Below, in pieces: positions 10,244-18,201 of a DNA stretch of 37,722 nucleotides (its first letter is position 1; each line of letters opens with the position of its first letter). The translations under genes and the position numbers were made by a program. This DNA comes from an uncultured cyanobacterium (lineage in GTDB: Bacteria; Cyanobacteriota; Cyanobacteriia; PCC-6307; Cyanobiaceae), in contig CAIJRN010000047.1 of NCBI GenBank assembly GCA_903823115.1, positions 1 through 37,722 on the forward strand, given 5' to 3'. A model generated the notes under the pieces. The model worked only from the letters and a program-made list of their open reading frames with translations. It made no database searches and had not been told where the DNA came from.

Positions 10244-10299
10244 TGAGGCCGCATTCAGGTTTCAGCTGACCCTTGTTTCCACCTTCTTTCTTTCCTCCC

Positions 10300-10791
10300 A
10301 TGTCCAAGACTCCCCTCGCCGAGGCCGTCGCCGCCGCCGATTCCCAGGGCCGCTACCTCAGCAACACCGAGCTGAACGCCGCCTTCGGCCGCTTTGAGCG
10401 CGCCGGCAATGCGCTCGAGGCCGCCAAGGCCCTCACCGCCAAGGCCGACCAGCTGGTCAACGGTGCCGCCCAGGCCGTGTACAACAAGTTCCCCTACACC
10501 ACCCAGCTGCAGGGCTTCAACTACGCTTCTGATGAGCGTGGCAAGGCCAAGTGCAGCCGTGACATCGGCTACTACCTGCGCCACATCACTTATTCCCTGG
10601 TGGCTGGTGGCACCGGCCCCCTCGATGACTATCTGATTGCCGGTCTCGATGAAATCAACCGTGCCTTCGAGCTCTCGCCCTCCTGGTATGTGGAAGCTCT
10701 GAACTACATCAAGGCCAATCACGGCATCGCCGGCGACCCCGGTGTCATCGCCAACAACTACATCGATTACGCCATCAACGCGCTGATCTGA
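10300..10791 (+). CDS. cpcA: C-phycocyanin alpha subunit, sulfur-depleted form
   Basis: A 163-residue CpcA. Cys85 in [13 protein letters not shown] is the single bilin site (84 in standard numbering). The family landmarks [16 protein letters not shown] N-terminus, [17 protein letters not shown] and [17 protein letters not shown] are present. The only methionine is the initiator and the only cysteine is the chromophore site. Met or Cys residues found in some other CpcA proteins (Synechocystis TQM, LRM, YC, GPM as recalled) are Leu, His, Ser and Leu here. The ATG at 10300 gives the standard MSKTPL start. It follows cpcB after 184 bases and ends 30 bases before a terminator, so the transcription unit seems to hold only these two genes. 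Confidence 0.96.
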   Translation: MSKTPLAEAVAAADSQGRYLSNTELNAAFGRFERAGNALEAAKALTAKADQLVNGAAQAVYNKFPYTTQLQGFNYASDERGKAKCSRDIGYYLRHITYSLVAGGTGPLDDYLIAGLDEINRAFELSPSWYVEALNYIKANHGIAGDPGVIANNYIDYAINALI

Positions 10792-10820
10792 TCACATTCG
10801 CCTGAATTCTGGCTCGCTTC

Positions 10821-10843
10821 AGGCCCCGCAAGGGGCCTTTCTT
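10821..10843 (+). terminator. Terminator of the cpcBA operon
   Basis: A 7-bp GC-rich stem AGGCCCC / GGGGCCT with loop GCAA is followed by TTCTTGT. It lies 30 bases after the cpcA stop, as expected of an intrinsic terminator. Confidence 0.75.
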
Positions 10844-10987
10844 GTCTCACAGATCGGATGCTCCCTGGGCTCAGGGCGCCACCGTCATCCACGGCTGGCA
10901 ACTGGTACCCGGCTGGTGGTGAGCCCCAAGGTGGATTCCGCCGCCTTGGCCCAGCACTGCCGCCTGGGCTTCTTGGCGGTGACGCCC

Positions 10988-11380
10988 TCAGCGGCGCGCA
11001 TCCTGCAGGGGGCAGCCATAGGCATGAAACGCCGCATCGGCGCTGACCAGCAGCAGCGATTCACTGATCGACTGGGCCACGAGCAGGCGGTCAAACGGAT
11101 CGCGGTGATGGAGGGGGAGCTGCTCGAGCGTCAGCAGATGGGGGAGATCGAGGGGGAGGAGCTCGAAGCCACATTCCTCAGCCCACGGGATCGCCTGGGC
11201 GGCCGAGAGCGGCATGTCGTTGCGGGCCAGGGCGTGCTTGATGGTGATCTCCCAGAGCGACACATGGCTGATCAGCACGCTGCTGGCCTCGTTGGTGATC
11301 AGATCGCGGCTGCGGGGGCCAAGCCTGGGTTCATCGCTGATCGCCCAGAGAAAGGTGTGGGTGTCGAGCAGGAGGCGCAT
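10988..11380 (-). CDS. vapC: PIN-domain toxin, VapC family
   Basis: A 130-residue PIN-domain ribonuclease. The N-terminal MRLLLDTHTFLW supplies acidic residue D6; SLWEITIK supplies E44; HRDPFDRLL supplies D94 and D97; and VSADAAF supplies D115. These are the usual metal-binding positions of VapC toxins that cleave RNA. The start overlaps the antitoxin stop as TGATG, typical of a coupled toxin-antitoxin pair. It sits between the cpcBA operon and the chromate-type transporter, where it could help keep the island in place, but that is inference. Confidence 0.9.
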   Translation of the reverse strand: MRLLLDTHTFLWAISDEPRLGPRSRDLITNEASSVLISHVSLWEITIKHALARNDMPLSAAQAIPWAEECGFELLPLDLPHLLTLEQLPLHHRDPFDRLLVAQSISESLLLVSADAAFHAYGCPLQDARR

Positions 11381-11652
11381 CAGGACTGCTCAAACAGCTC
11401 GGCGATCAGCGGATTGGCGGCATCGATCGATTCCGGAACCGTGAACTGGCCGCGGGCCACCCCCAGCCGCCGCGGCTGCGCAGGCCCCTGCAGGGCGGTG
11501 AGCCGCGCCACCGGCCTGCCGTTGCGGGCGATCACCACCTCGGTTGCCTCACCGCTTTCGATGGCCTCCACCAGGCGCGAGAGGTGGGTCTTGGCCTCGA
11601 GCATGTTGACCGTGCGACGTTCACCGCCGCCCGCGGCCGCTGCAGCTGCCAT
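11380..11652 (-). CDS. Phd/YefM-type antitoxin
   Basis: About 90 residues. The stretch TVNMLEAKTHLSRLVEAIESGE followed by VVIARNGRPVARLTAL is the N-terminal DNA-binding fold of Phd/YefM antitoxins. The C-terminal part, ending IDAANPLIAELFEQS, would bind and block the PIN toxin. The start is uncertain: ATG at 11652 leaves an Ala/Gly-rich leader, and the conserved domain begins about 14 codons later. The toxin-antitoxin pair probably represses its own promoter. Confidence 0.85.
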   Translation of the reverse strand: MAAAAAAGGGERRTVNMLEAKTHLSRLVEAIESGEATEVVIARNGRPVARLTALQGPAQPRRLGVARGQFTVPESIDAANPLIAELFEQS

Positions 11653-11719
11653 CTCGCGCAAAACGCAGGAACCAATTCAAGCTAGACCAGACCAGACCAG
11701 GTGAGCGGCCCCCCTCCCT

Positions 11720-13123
11720 TCAGCCCACCAGCACCTTTGCCACCCCGACCAGGGCAGCCACACCGATCAAGCGCAGCACCCCCCACTGCCAGCGCAGCAG
11801 CAGCAGCAGGCTGACCCCCAGGATCACCAGGGCGGCCGGATCGGCAACACCACCGGGCCACAGCGCCGGCCCGGCGAACAGCATCGCCAGGCTGGCGATC
11901 ACCCCCACCACGGCGGCGGTGATCGCCGTCAGCGGCGGTCCCAGCCGCAGATCCTCGCGGCTGGCCTCCACGAAGGGTCCCCCGGCCAGGATGAACACAA
12001 AGGACGGCAGGAAGGTGAACCACACCACCACCAGGCCTGCCAGCAGGGCCTGGGCCAGGGAGCCACTGCCGTGCCAGCCGCCCATGAAGCCCACAAACGC
12101 CACCACCATGATCAAGGGGCCCGGGGTGGTCTCGCCGAGGGCCAGGCCATCGAGCATCTGGTGAGCCGTGAGCCAGCCGTGGGTCTCCACCGCCCCCTGG
12201 GCCACATAGGGCAGCACCGCGTAGGCGCCGCCGAAGCTCATCAGCGCCACCCGGCTGAAGAAGCGCGCCATCGTCGCCAGGGGGCCAGCCACGCCCCCTT
12301 GCCAGCTCAACGCGGCCAGGGGCACGGCCAGAGCCAGACCACTGATCAGCAGGGTGACGGCCAGTTGCCGTCCCTGGACCAGCGCATGGCTGGGCGTCGG
12401 TGTGTCGTCGTCATGGAGGATCCGTGCTCGGTCGCTGCCGTCCCCAGCGGCTCCAGCGGCAGGACCAGGGCTGCTCGGACCCCGGCTGGCGAGCTGGAAC
12501 CAGGCCGGCCGCAACCGCCCGCCGATCCAGCCCGTCAGGGCCGCCGCCCCCACCAGCAGCGGATAGGGCAGCCGCAGCCAGACCAGCCCGAGGAAGGCGG
12601 CGACGGCGATCGCCAGCAGCAGCGGCTGGTGCAGGGTGCGCCGCCCCAGCCGCCAGGCCGCCTGCAACACGATCGCCAGCACTGCCGGTTTCAGCGCCCA
12701 GAACAAGGCCACCAGTAGCGGTAGCTGACCCCAGAGGGCATAAAGGCAGGACAGCCCCAGCAACACCACGACGGAGGGCAACAGAAAGAGGCCACCGGCG
12801 ATCAGGCCACCGGGGATGCCGTGCATCAGCCAGCCCAGATAGGTGGCCAGCTGGGTGGCCTCCGGCCCCGGCAGCAGCATGCAGTAGTTGAGGGCATGCA
12901 GAAAGCGCCGCTCGGAGAGCCATTGGCGCCGCTCCACCAACTCGCTGTGCAGCAAGGCGATCTGCCCCGCCGGTCCGCCGAAGCTCACCAGTCCCAGCTG
13001 CAGCCAGAAGCGGGCGGCGTGGGCCAGGGAAGGGGAGGCAGTGGTCACGGCGGCACTGGGCACAGCGGCAGCGGGCAGGGGGGAGTGTGCTGGCGTCAGG
13101 GCCTGGGAGATCGGCTGCATCAT
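11720..13123 (-). CDS. chrA: ChrA-family chromate/sulfate-type transporter
   Basis: A 467-residue membrane protein made of two homologous CHR domains. The motifs FGGPAGQIALLH and PGPEATQLATYLGW in the first half and FGGAYAVLPYVAQ and ETTPGPLIMVVAFVGF in the second are diagnostic. Family members expel chromate, a sulfate analogue. A sulfur-regulated ChrA homologue (SrpC) is known on a Synechococcus PCC 7942 plasmid, so sulfur control here is plausible. I chose ATG 13123 because an AAGGGGAGG ribosome site lies directly upstream and the hydrophobic domain follows; the open frame runs further upstream without family similarity. A Gly/Ala/Ser-rich linker with acidic residues joins the halves. Confidence 0.9.
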   Translation of the reverse strand: MMQPISQALTPAHSPLPAAAVPSAAVTTASPSLAHAARFWLQLGLVSFGGPAGQIALLHSELVERRQWLSERRFLHALNYCMLLPGPEATQLATYLGWLMHGIPGGLIAGGLFLLPSVVVLLGLSCLYALWGQLPLLVALFWALKPAVLAIVLQAAWRLGRRTLHQPLLLAIAVAAFLGLVWLRLPYPLLVGAAALTGWIGGRLRPAWFQLASRGPSSPGPAAGAAGDGSDRARILHDDDTPTPSHALVQGRQLAVTLLISGLALAVPLAALSWQGGVAGPLATMARFFSRVALMSFGGAYAVLPYVAQGAVETHGWLTAHQMLDGLALGETTPGPLIMVVAFVGFMGGWHGSGSLAQALLAGLVVVWFTFLPSFVFILAGGPFVEASREDLRLGPPLTAITAAVVGVIASLAMLFAGPALWPGGVADPAALVILGVSLLLLLRWQWGVLRLIGVAALVGVAKVLVG

Positions 13124-13217
13124 CGGCCTCCCCTTCACACCTCCTGGTGGTTCCAACCACATGGGCACGGGTCTGGGCTCGGTAGGACAGGGGCATCCCT
13201 TCGGCTGCCCAGGGCCC

Positions 13218-13472
13218 ATGAACCCATCGCCGCCGCCGAACAACCTGGGGCCGACCCTGCTGCTCGCCGTCGGCCTGCTGTCGTCTCCCCTGGTGGTCGG
13301 CGTACCCCTGGTGATCGTCGCCCTGGCCGCTGTGCGCACGGCCGCCGGTGAGCCGGCCCTGCCGCAGCTGACGCGCTGGCTGCAGCGCCGGGCGCGGATC
13401 AGAGGCGATTCGCCTTCCCGTGGTTGTGGTCGAAGCCGCAAGTGCCACGGCTTGTCGACTCCCCGTCGATGA
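13218..13472 (+). CDS. Small hypothetical membrane protein
   Basis: A possible 84-residue protein starting at ATG 13218. After a Pro/Asn-rich start it has one long hydrophobic stretch (TLLLAVGLLSSPLVVGVPLVIVALAAV) followed by a basic tail. It is divergent from chrA. There is no strong ribosome site and I do not recognise a family, but one clean membrane helix with a basic end argues that it may be real. Confidence 0.4.
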   Translation: MNPSPPPNNLGPTLLLAVGLLSSPLVVGVPLVIVALAAVRTAAGEPALPQLTRWLQRRARIRGDSPSRGCGRSRKCHGLSTPRR

Positions 13473-13593
13473 GCACTACCCTGTGGCCAGGATTGAAGCT
13501 GCTGGCCGCAATTGAGGCTGCCGGCCGCGATGCCTCACCGCTGGGGCGCCTGGAAGTGAATCAGTAGAATCAGCGCCGCAATGGTATGGAGTC

Positions 13594-14028
13594 ATGGTTG
13601 TCGGGCGTCCGCTGCCGCCTCTGGCACTCAGTGAAGACCAGCTTCAGCAGCTGCAGAGCATCGCTCAATCCCGATCCAGGTCCCATGCAATTGTGCAACG
13701 CTGCCAGATCATCCTGGCCTGTGCTGCTGGTGAAACGAACACGGCCATTGCCAGGCGGATGGGCCTCACCGGCATGACGGTCGGGAAGTGGCGGAAGCGT
13801 TATCTGGAGCATGGAATCGATGGGCTTGATGATGAACTGCGCCCCGGTCGGCCCCGCACCTACCAGGATGACCAGGTGGCTGAGGTGATCCACCAGGCTC
13901 TGCAGACACCACCCGCCGATGGACCTGCTCAATGGACGGCACGGTCTTTGGCGGCAGCGACCGGGATCTCGAAAAGCACCGTGCATCGCTGGTTGCAAAC
14001 AGCCGCATCCAGCCAGGCGAAGCGGTAG
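13594..14028 (+). pseudogene. IS630-family transposase fragment
   Basis: About 144 residues matching the N-terminal DNA-binding half of IS630/Tc1-type transposases: IVQRCQIILACAAGETNTAIARRMGLTGMTVGKWRKRYLEHGIDGLDDELRPGRPR-type sequence, then a second helix-turn-helix, AATGISKSTVHRWLQT. The catalytic DDE half is missing: the frame stops at 14028 and metX ends only 100 bases further on. No terminal inverted repeats are evident. It is a dead remnant showing past insertion between the chrA and metX blocks. Confidence 0.8.
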
Positions 14029-14127
14029 TCAACGCTCTGGAGCAGGTTCGGACCTTGGTTCGTCAGTCGGTGCACCTGGAACAGGCTGCTCCCTTGCTCA
14101 CGTGCATCACCTTGCTGGCGGTGCCCG

Positions 14128-15300
14128 TCAGCCCAGAACCCGGCCCAGGATCGGTCGCAACTGCTCCAGTTCCTCCAGGAAGCCGTCATGGCCCAGGTCG
14201 CTGTTGAGGCTGGTGTAGCTGGCACCGCCCGGGATGGCGGCGGCCAGCTCCTGCTGGCGGCCGGGGGGGAACAGGCGATCGGAGCTCACCGAAACCACGC
14301 TGACCTGGGCGCTGATGTGCGCCAGGGCCGCCGCCAGCCCGCCACGACCCCGGCCGATGTCGTGGCGGTTCATGGCCCGGGCGAGGCCGATGTAGCTGTT
14401 GGCGTCGAAGCGTTGCACCAGCTCCTGGCCCTGGCGCTCCAACAGGGCGGTGATCGCCGCTTCGGGATCCGCAGGCTTCGGCTTGTCGCCGTGCTCAAGC
14501 TCCTCCCCTGCAGCACCGAGCTGCCGCTCCATTTCCGTGGCGCTGACATAGGTCTGCTGGGCGAGGGCGCGGGCCAGGGCCAGCCCCGCTTGGGGACCGC
14601 CGCCGGGCTGGTCGTAGTAGTCGCCGCCGCAGAAGTGGGGATCCTGGCGGATCGCCTGGATCTGACAGGCGTGAACGGCGATGTTGTCGGCGCTGCAGCT
14701 GGCGGCGGTGGCGATCAGCAGCAGGCGCTCCAGCCGCTGCGGTGAGCCGATCGCCCACTCCAGGGCCCGCATGCCCCCCATTGAGCCACCGATGACGGCG
14801 TGCCAGCGCTCGATGCCCAGCAGGTCGGCCAGACCCCGTTCGGCCGCCACCATGTCGCGGATCGAGAGCAGCGGGAAGCGGCTGCCGTAGGGCCGGCCAT
14901 CAGCCGCCGGACTGGCGGGGCCGGTGCTGCCCTGGCAGCCGCCCAGCACGTTGGGGCAGATCAGGCAGAAGCGCTCGCTGTCCAGCGCCTGGCCGGGGCC
15001 GATCAGCCGATCCCACCAGCCGGCGCTGGCATGACCGACACCGGCGGGGCCGGCCGCGTGGCTGTCGCCACTGAAGCCATGCAGCAGCAGGATGGCGTTG
15101 CTGCGCTCGGCGTTGAGCTCGCCCCAGCGCTCCCAGGCCAGGGTGATCGGGCCGAGGCTCTGGCCCGATTCCAGGATCAGGGGCTGGTCGCCGAAGGGAC
15201 GGCTGAACAGACGCTGGCCGGCAGGATCCCCCTGTCGCCAGCCGCCGTGGCGGCTGCTCGCTGCGGCGGGAACCATCGAAGCGCGCACGACGGCGATCAT
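14128..15300 (-). CDS. metX: Homoserine O-acetyltransferase
   Basis: An alpha/beta-hydrolase of 390 residues that activates homoserine for sulfur incorporation into methionine. The nucleophile is S173 in GGSMGGMRALEW; the acid is Asp in SSDRLFPP and the base is His in LGHDGFLEE near the C-terminus. LLLHGFSGDSHAAG marks the oxyanion region, and CPNVLGGCQGSTGP is a family signature. ATG 15300 has a GGGCGGGA ribosome site just upstream. The partner sulfhydrylase gene is not seen. It is followed by an insertion-sequence remnant downstream. A succinyl donor cannot be excluded from sequence alone. Confidence 0.93.
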   Translation of the reverse strand: MIAVVRASMVPAAASSRHGGWRQGDPAGQRLFSRPFGDQPLILESGQSLGPITLAWERWGELNAERSNAILLLHGFSGDSHAAGPAGVGHASAGWWDRLIGPGQALDSERFCLICPNVLGGCQGSTGPASPAADGRPYGSRFPLLSIRDMVAAERGLADLLGIERWHAVIGGSMGGMRALEWAIGSPQRLERLLLIATAASCSADNIAVHACQIQAIRQDPHFCGGDYYDQPGGGPQAGLALARALAQQTYVSATEMERQLGAAGEELEHGDKPKPADPEAAITALLERQGQELVQRFDANSYIGLARAMNRHDIGRGRGGLAAALAHISAQVSVVSVSSDRLFPPGRQQELAAAIPGGASYTSLNSDLGHDGFLEELEQLRPILGRVLG

Positions 15301-15394
15301 TGTCCCGCCCGCTCAGCAGTGGCGTCAGCCTGGCTGAGCGGGATCCGCGAGGATCGGGCTGGGCAACGGGCTGTCATGGGCTTGTCTGCGCCGA

Positions 15395-16018
15395 TCACGC
15401 CTTGGCCCTGCTCTGGCCCCAGGGCCGCAGCAACTGCCGCAGCGCCAGCACCAGGGGGGCCAGCAGACGACTGACAGCGGCGATCAGCAGCGGGGCACCG
15501 CTCAGGGGGCGCAGTTCCGTGCGGCGAAGGCTGCGGCCTACCGTCTCATCGGCCTCCAGCGGCAGCCCCTGTCGCGTCCAGCTGGCGACGCCGCCATCAA
15601 GATATTGAATCCGCCGCGCATAGCCATTGCGGTGCAATTGTTCGATCAATTCGAGGGCCTGTTGTGGCCGCTCGCTGATCAGGATCAGGTCGCCATCGGG
15701 GAGCTCGCTGCTGATCAGCCTGGCGGCGGGAATCGAATGGCTGCCAGGTCGATGACCTTGACGGAACTGCCGTGCCGAGCGCACATCGATGATCAGCGCC
15801 GTGCCATCAATGCCGCCGAGGCCAGGGCGCCGGGTCTGGTGGCAGGGCATCACCCCAACCTGAATGGCTGTCCCCTCGGGGATTGAGATCCTGACGGAGC
15901 TGGAAGATCCTGCGCCTGAAGACACTGAACCGGAAGAAGCAGACTGGGCCATGGCAGCGAACCCGAAGAACTCCATCGTGCGCCGCCAGCCGTTGATCCA
16001 CGGTATTTCGGGCGACAA
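15395..16018 (-). CDS. Rhodanese-like domain protein lacking the active-site cysteine
   Basis: Residues about 70-155 form a rhodanese fold: LIIDVRSARQFRQGHRPGSHSIPAARL, then RIQYLDGGVASWTRQGLPLE. The active-site loop that normally reads like YCRSG is LISERPQQ here, so serine 115 stands where cysteine is expected, and it cannot act as a normal sulfurtransferase. The N-terminal 45 residues are Ser/Gly-rich and the start is unsure (TTG at 16018; ATG codons at residues 15 and 23 are alternatives). The C-terminal region is hydrophobic (LLIAAVSRLLAPLVLALRQLL) and may bind the membrane. It lies between metX and the amidotransferase. A rhodanese (RhdA) is sulfur-regulated in S. elongatus. Confidence 0.75.
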   Translation of the reverse strand: MSPEIPWINGWRRTMEFFGFAAMAQSASSGSVSSGAGSSSSVRISIPEGTAIQVGVMPCHQTRRPGLGGIDGTALIIDVRSARQFRQGHRPGSHSIPAARLISSELPDGDLILISERPQQALELIEQLHRNGYARRIQYLDGGVASWTRQGLPLEADETVGRSLRRTELRPLSGAPLLIAAVSRLLAPLVLALRQLLRPWGQSRAKA

Positions 16019-16128
16019 ACAGTGGTAAAGGTGGGTTAGGGCGGCTTTGTGTCGGGATCGCCAATAAAAACAGGCTCCGCCTTGTGGCGAAGCCCGCAGG
16101 GTTGCCCATCCTCGATGGCGTGCTCCGA

Positions 16129-16941
16129 TCAGGCTGGGGACGGCACCGCTTCGGCCAGGTGCTGGTGCAACAGCTCGCCGCGCCGCAGCAGCACGGCCTC
16201 CCCCACCTGCAATCGCAACCAGGTTTCGTCGGTGGTCAGCGGTTCGGTGCTGATGATCGAAACCACGTCCTGGGGGCCGGCCAGCTGGGCGAAATCAACG
16301 CTGAGATCGTCGTCGGCGAGGGTGGCGGTGCGGAAGGGGGCGCGGCGGGTGAGCCGGTGCAACTTGGTGCCGGCATAGGCGAACAGCCAGCGGCCGTTGC
16401 TGATCAGGCAGTTGAAGATGCCGCGGCCGGCCAGGGCGTCGCCAGCCTGCACCAGTTCAGCGAACATGGCCCTGTCGTCATCGGCCGTCAACCGCCCCGC
16501 CGTCCGGGCGTTTTCCAGTTGTTGCAGCAGCCAGCAGAAGGCGGCCTCGCTGTCGGTGCTGCCCTCGGGTCGGAAGTCAGCTGCCAGATCAAAGCTGCCC
16601 TCCAGATCGCCGTTGTGGGCGAAAATCCATTCCTGCCCCTGCCAGCGCCGGTGGAACGGATGGCAATTCTCCAGGGCCACCACGCCGCGGGTGGCCTTGC
16701 GGATGTGGGCGATCGAGCAGTGGGCCTTGAGATCGAGGGCCGCCACTTCCGCCGCAATCGGCGAGAAGGCCGCCGGGCCATCCTCCCGGTAGATGCGCAC
16801 GCCGCAGCCATCGGGATCAAAGCTGGCCAGGCCCCAGCCATCGGCGTGATCGCCGGTGGCGCCCCCCCGACGGGTCAGCCCGTGGAAGGAGAAGCGCATG
16901 TCGGTGGGGGTGTTGGCGCAGAGGGCCAGCAGTTCACACAT
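16129..16941 (-). CDS. Class II glutamine amidotransferase, YafJ family
   Basis: A 270-residue Ntn-hydrolase. After removal of Met1, Cys2 (MCELLAL) becomes the N-terminal nucleophile. Motifs DGWGLASF, IAHIRKATRG, NCHPFHRRWQGQEWIFAHNGDL, TDSEAAFCWLL, NMPFG-like RRAPFRTATL and ISTEPLTTDETW match E. coli YafJ throughout, with no synthase domain attached. The natural substrate of this family is not known. It starts 12 bases after the stop of the sulfate-binding protein gene, so the two are very likely one transcription unit, which suggests a role in the sulfur response. Confidence 0.88.
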   Translation of the reverse strand: MCELLALCANTPTDMRFSFHGLTRRGGATGDHADGWGLASFDPDGCGVRIYREDGPAAFSPIAAEVAALDLKAHCSIAHIRKATRGVVALENCHPFHRRWQGQEWIFAHNGDLEGSFDLAADFRPEGSTDSEAAFCWLLQQLENARTAGRLTADDDRAMFAELVQAGDALAGRGIFNCLISNGRWLFAYAGTKLHRLTRRAPFRTATLADDDLSVDFAQLAGPQDVVSIISTEPLTTDETWLRLQVGEAVLLRRGELLHQHLAEAVPSPA

Positions 16942-16953
16942 GGGGCCAGGCTC

Positions 16954-18021
16954 CTACCGGGTGGAGGCGAACAGTTGATCCCAGAGTCCACCCTTGCTGA
17001 AAAAGGTGGCATTGATCTTCGCCCAGCCACCGAAGGCAGCGGCGCCATACAGGCTGGTCACCGGCGGGAAACGATCCTTCACCTGGGCCCAGACGCTGGG
17101 GTTGACGGGGCGGAAGCCCTCCTCGGCGAAGATCTTCTGAGCCTCCGGACCGCTCAGATAGGTGGCCAGCGCCTCGGCGGCCTTGCGCGTGCCGCGGCGA
17201 TCGACATTGCGATCGATCACGACCACCGGCCCTTCGATGCGGATGTTCGGTGACGGCACCACGAACGGACTTTCGAGCAGGCCCTGGCGCTTGGCCAGGA
17301 TCGCCTCGTTCTCGTAGGTGAGCAGCACATCACCCTGACCACGCTTGAGGAACAGATCGGCGGCCTCGCGGGAATCCTTGGGCAGATTGTCGACCTTGCG
17401 GTAGACGTTGCTGACGAACACCCTGGCCTGGGCTTCACTGCCGCCGTTCTGGGTCACCGAACCCCAGAGTCCGAGGAAATTCCAGCGGGCGCCGCCGGAG
17501 GTCTTGGGATTGGCGGTGATGATCGCCAGGTCGGGCTTGGCCAGATCGGACCAGGTCTTGACGCCCTTGGGATTGCCCTTGCGGGGCACGAAGACCACCA
17601 CCGACTCGGTGATGGTGCTGTGATGGGGCAGCTCGTCCTGCCAACCGGGCTGCACCAGCTGGGCCTCCTGCAGTTTCTGCACGTCGCCGCCCAGGGCGAG
17701 GGTGGCCACATCGGCTTCGATGCCGTCGATGATGGCGCGGGTCTGCACGCCGGAGGGTCCATAACTGGCGCGAACCGTCAGCGTCTGCCCGGTCTTCGCC
17801 TTCCAGTCCGCCTCGAACCGGGGCAGGATCCGGTCATACGGTGCCCTGGTGACGGCATAGCTGACCAGCAGCAGCTCCTGGGAGCCTCCCTTGGATCCGG
17901 CCTTGCCACCGCTGCTGCTGCCTGGGGATTGGGCACAACCCCCCAGCAACCCACCACAGATCAGAACAGCCAGCAGGGATGGGCTCAGGCGACCGGGGAC
18001 GACCACAACGGCTTTAACCAC
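16954..18021 (-). CDS. sbpA: Sulfate/thiosulfate-binding protein, lipoprotein form
   Basis: A 355-residue type II periplasmic binding protein of the SbpA/CysP family. Landmarks are LLVSYAVTRAPYDRILPRFEADWK, SYGPSGVQTRAIIDGIEADVATLALGGDV, the ANPKTSGGARWNFLGLWGSV sulfate-pocket segment, YENEAILA and GFRPVNP. A hydrophobic leader ending LLGGC at Cys29 suggests a lipoprotein. Apart from that lipid-anchor cysteine the mature protein has no Met or Cys at all. It starts at GTG 18021. It would deliver sulfate to CysT/CysW/CysA. It is a paralogue of the next gene, 180 bases upstream on the same strand. Confidence 0.94.
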   Translation of the reverse strand: MVKAVVVVPGRLSPSLLAVLICGGLLGGCAQSPGSSSGGKAGSKGGSQELLLVSYAVTRAPYDRILPRFEADWKAKTGQTLTVRASYGPSGVQTRAIIDGIEADVATLALGGDVQKLQEAQLVQPGWQDELPHHSTITESVVVFVPRKGNPKGVKTWSDLAKPDLAIITANPKTSGGARWNFLGLWGSVTQNGGSEAQARVFVSNVYRKVDNLPKDSREAADLFLKRGQGDVLLTYENEAILAKRQGLLESPFVVPSPNIRIEGPVVVIDRNVDRRGTRKAAEALATYLSGPEAQKIFAEEGFRPVNPSVWAQVKDRFPPVTSLYGAAAFGGWAKINATFFSKGGLWDQLFASTR

Positions 18022-18143
18022 GCAAAGTCGATTGACAACTTGTGTTTATCCTAGTCCCGTGACGGGCGGGCCCCCTCCGTTCGTCGCTGCGCCGGCTGGT
18101 TGTGTCTGGGGGCCGGCATTGAAGCCGGCTCCGGAGTCCTGGC

Positions 18144-18188
18144 CCGTTGAAGCCGTGGCGTCAGCCGGAGGCGCCACGGCTTCAACGG
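18144..18188 (-). terminator. Long perfect hairpin after the second sulfate-binding gene
   Basis: A perfect 17-bp inverted repeat (arms 18144-18160 and 18172-18188, core GAAGCCGTGGCG / CGCCACGGCTTC) with an 11-base loop lies 14 bases after the stop of the gene at 18202. There is no T-run. It probably ends or stabilises that transcript and separates it from the downstream sulfate-binding gene. Confidence 0.65.
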
Positions 18189-18201
18189 TGCTGCTGCAGG
18201 C

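Noticed and set aside
13123..13441. 106-residue N-terminal extension of ChrA
   Set aside because: No family similarity, Arg/Pro/Gly-rich, overlaps the small divergent frame, and a strong ribosome site precedes ATG 13123.
18056..18066. Palindrome CCCG-TGA-CGGG upstream of the lipoprotein sulfate-binding gene
   Set aside because: Short, GC-rich and likely by chance; it does not resemble the boxes at the other sulfur promoters.
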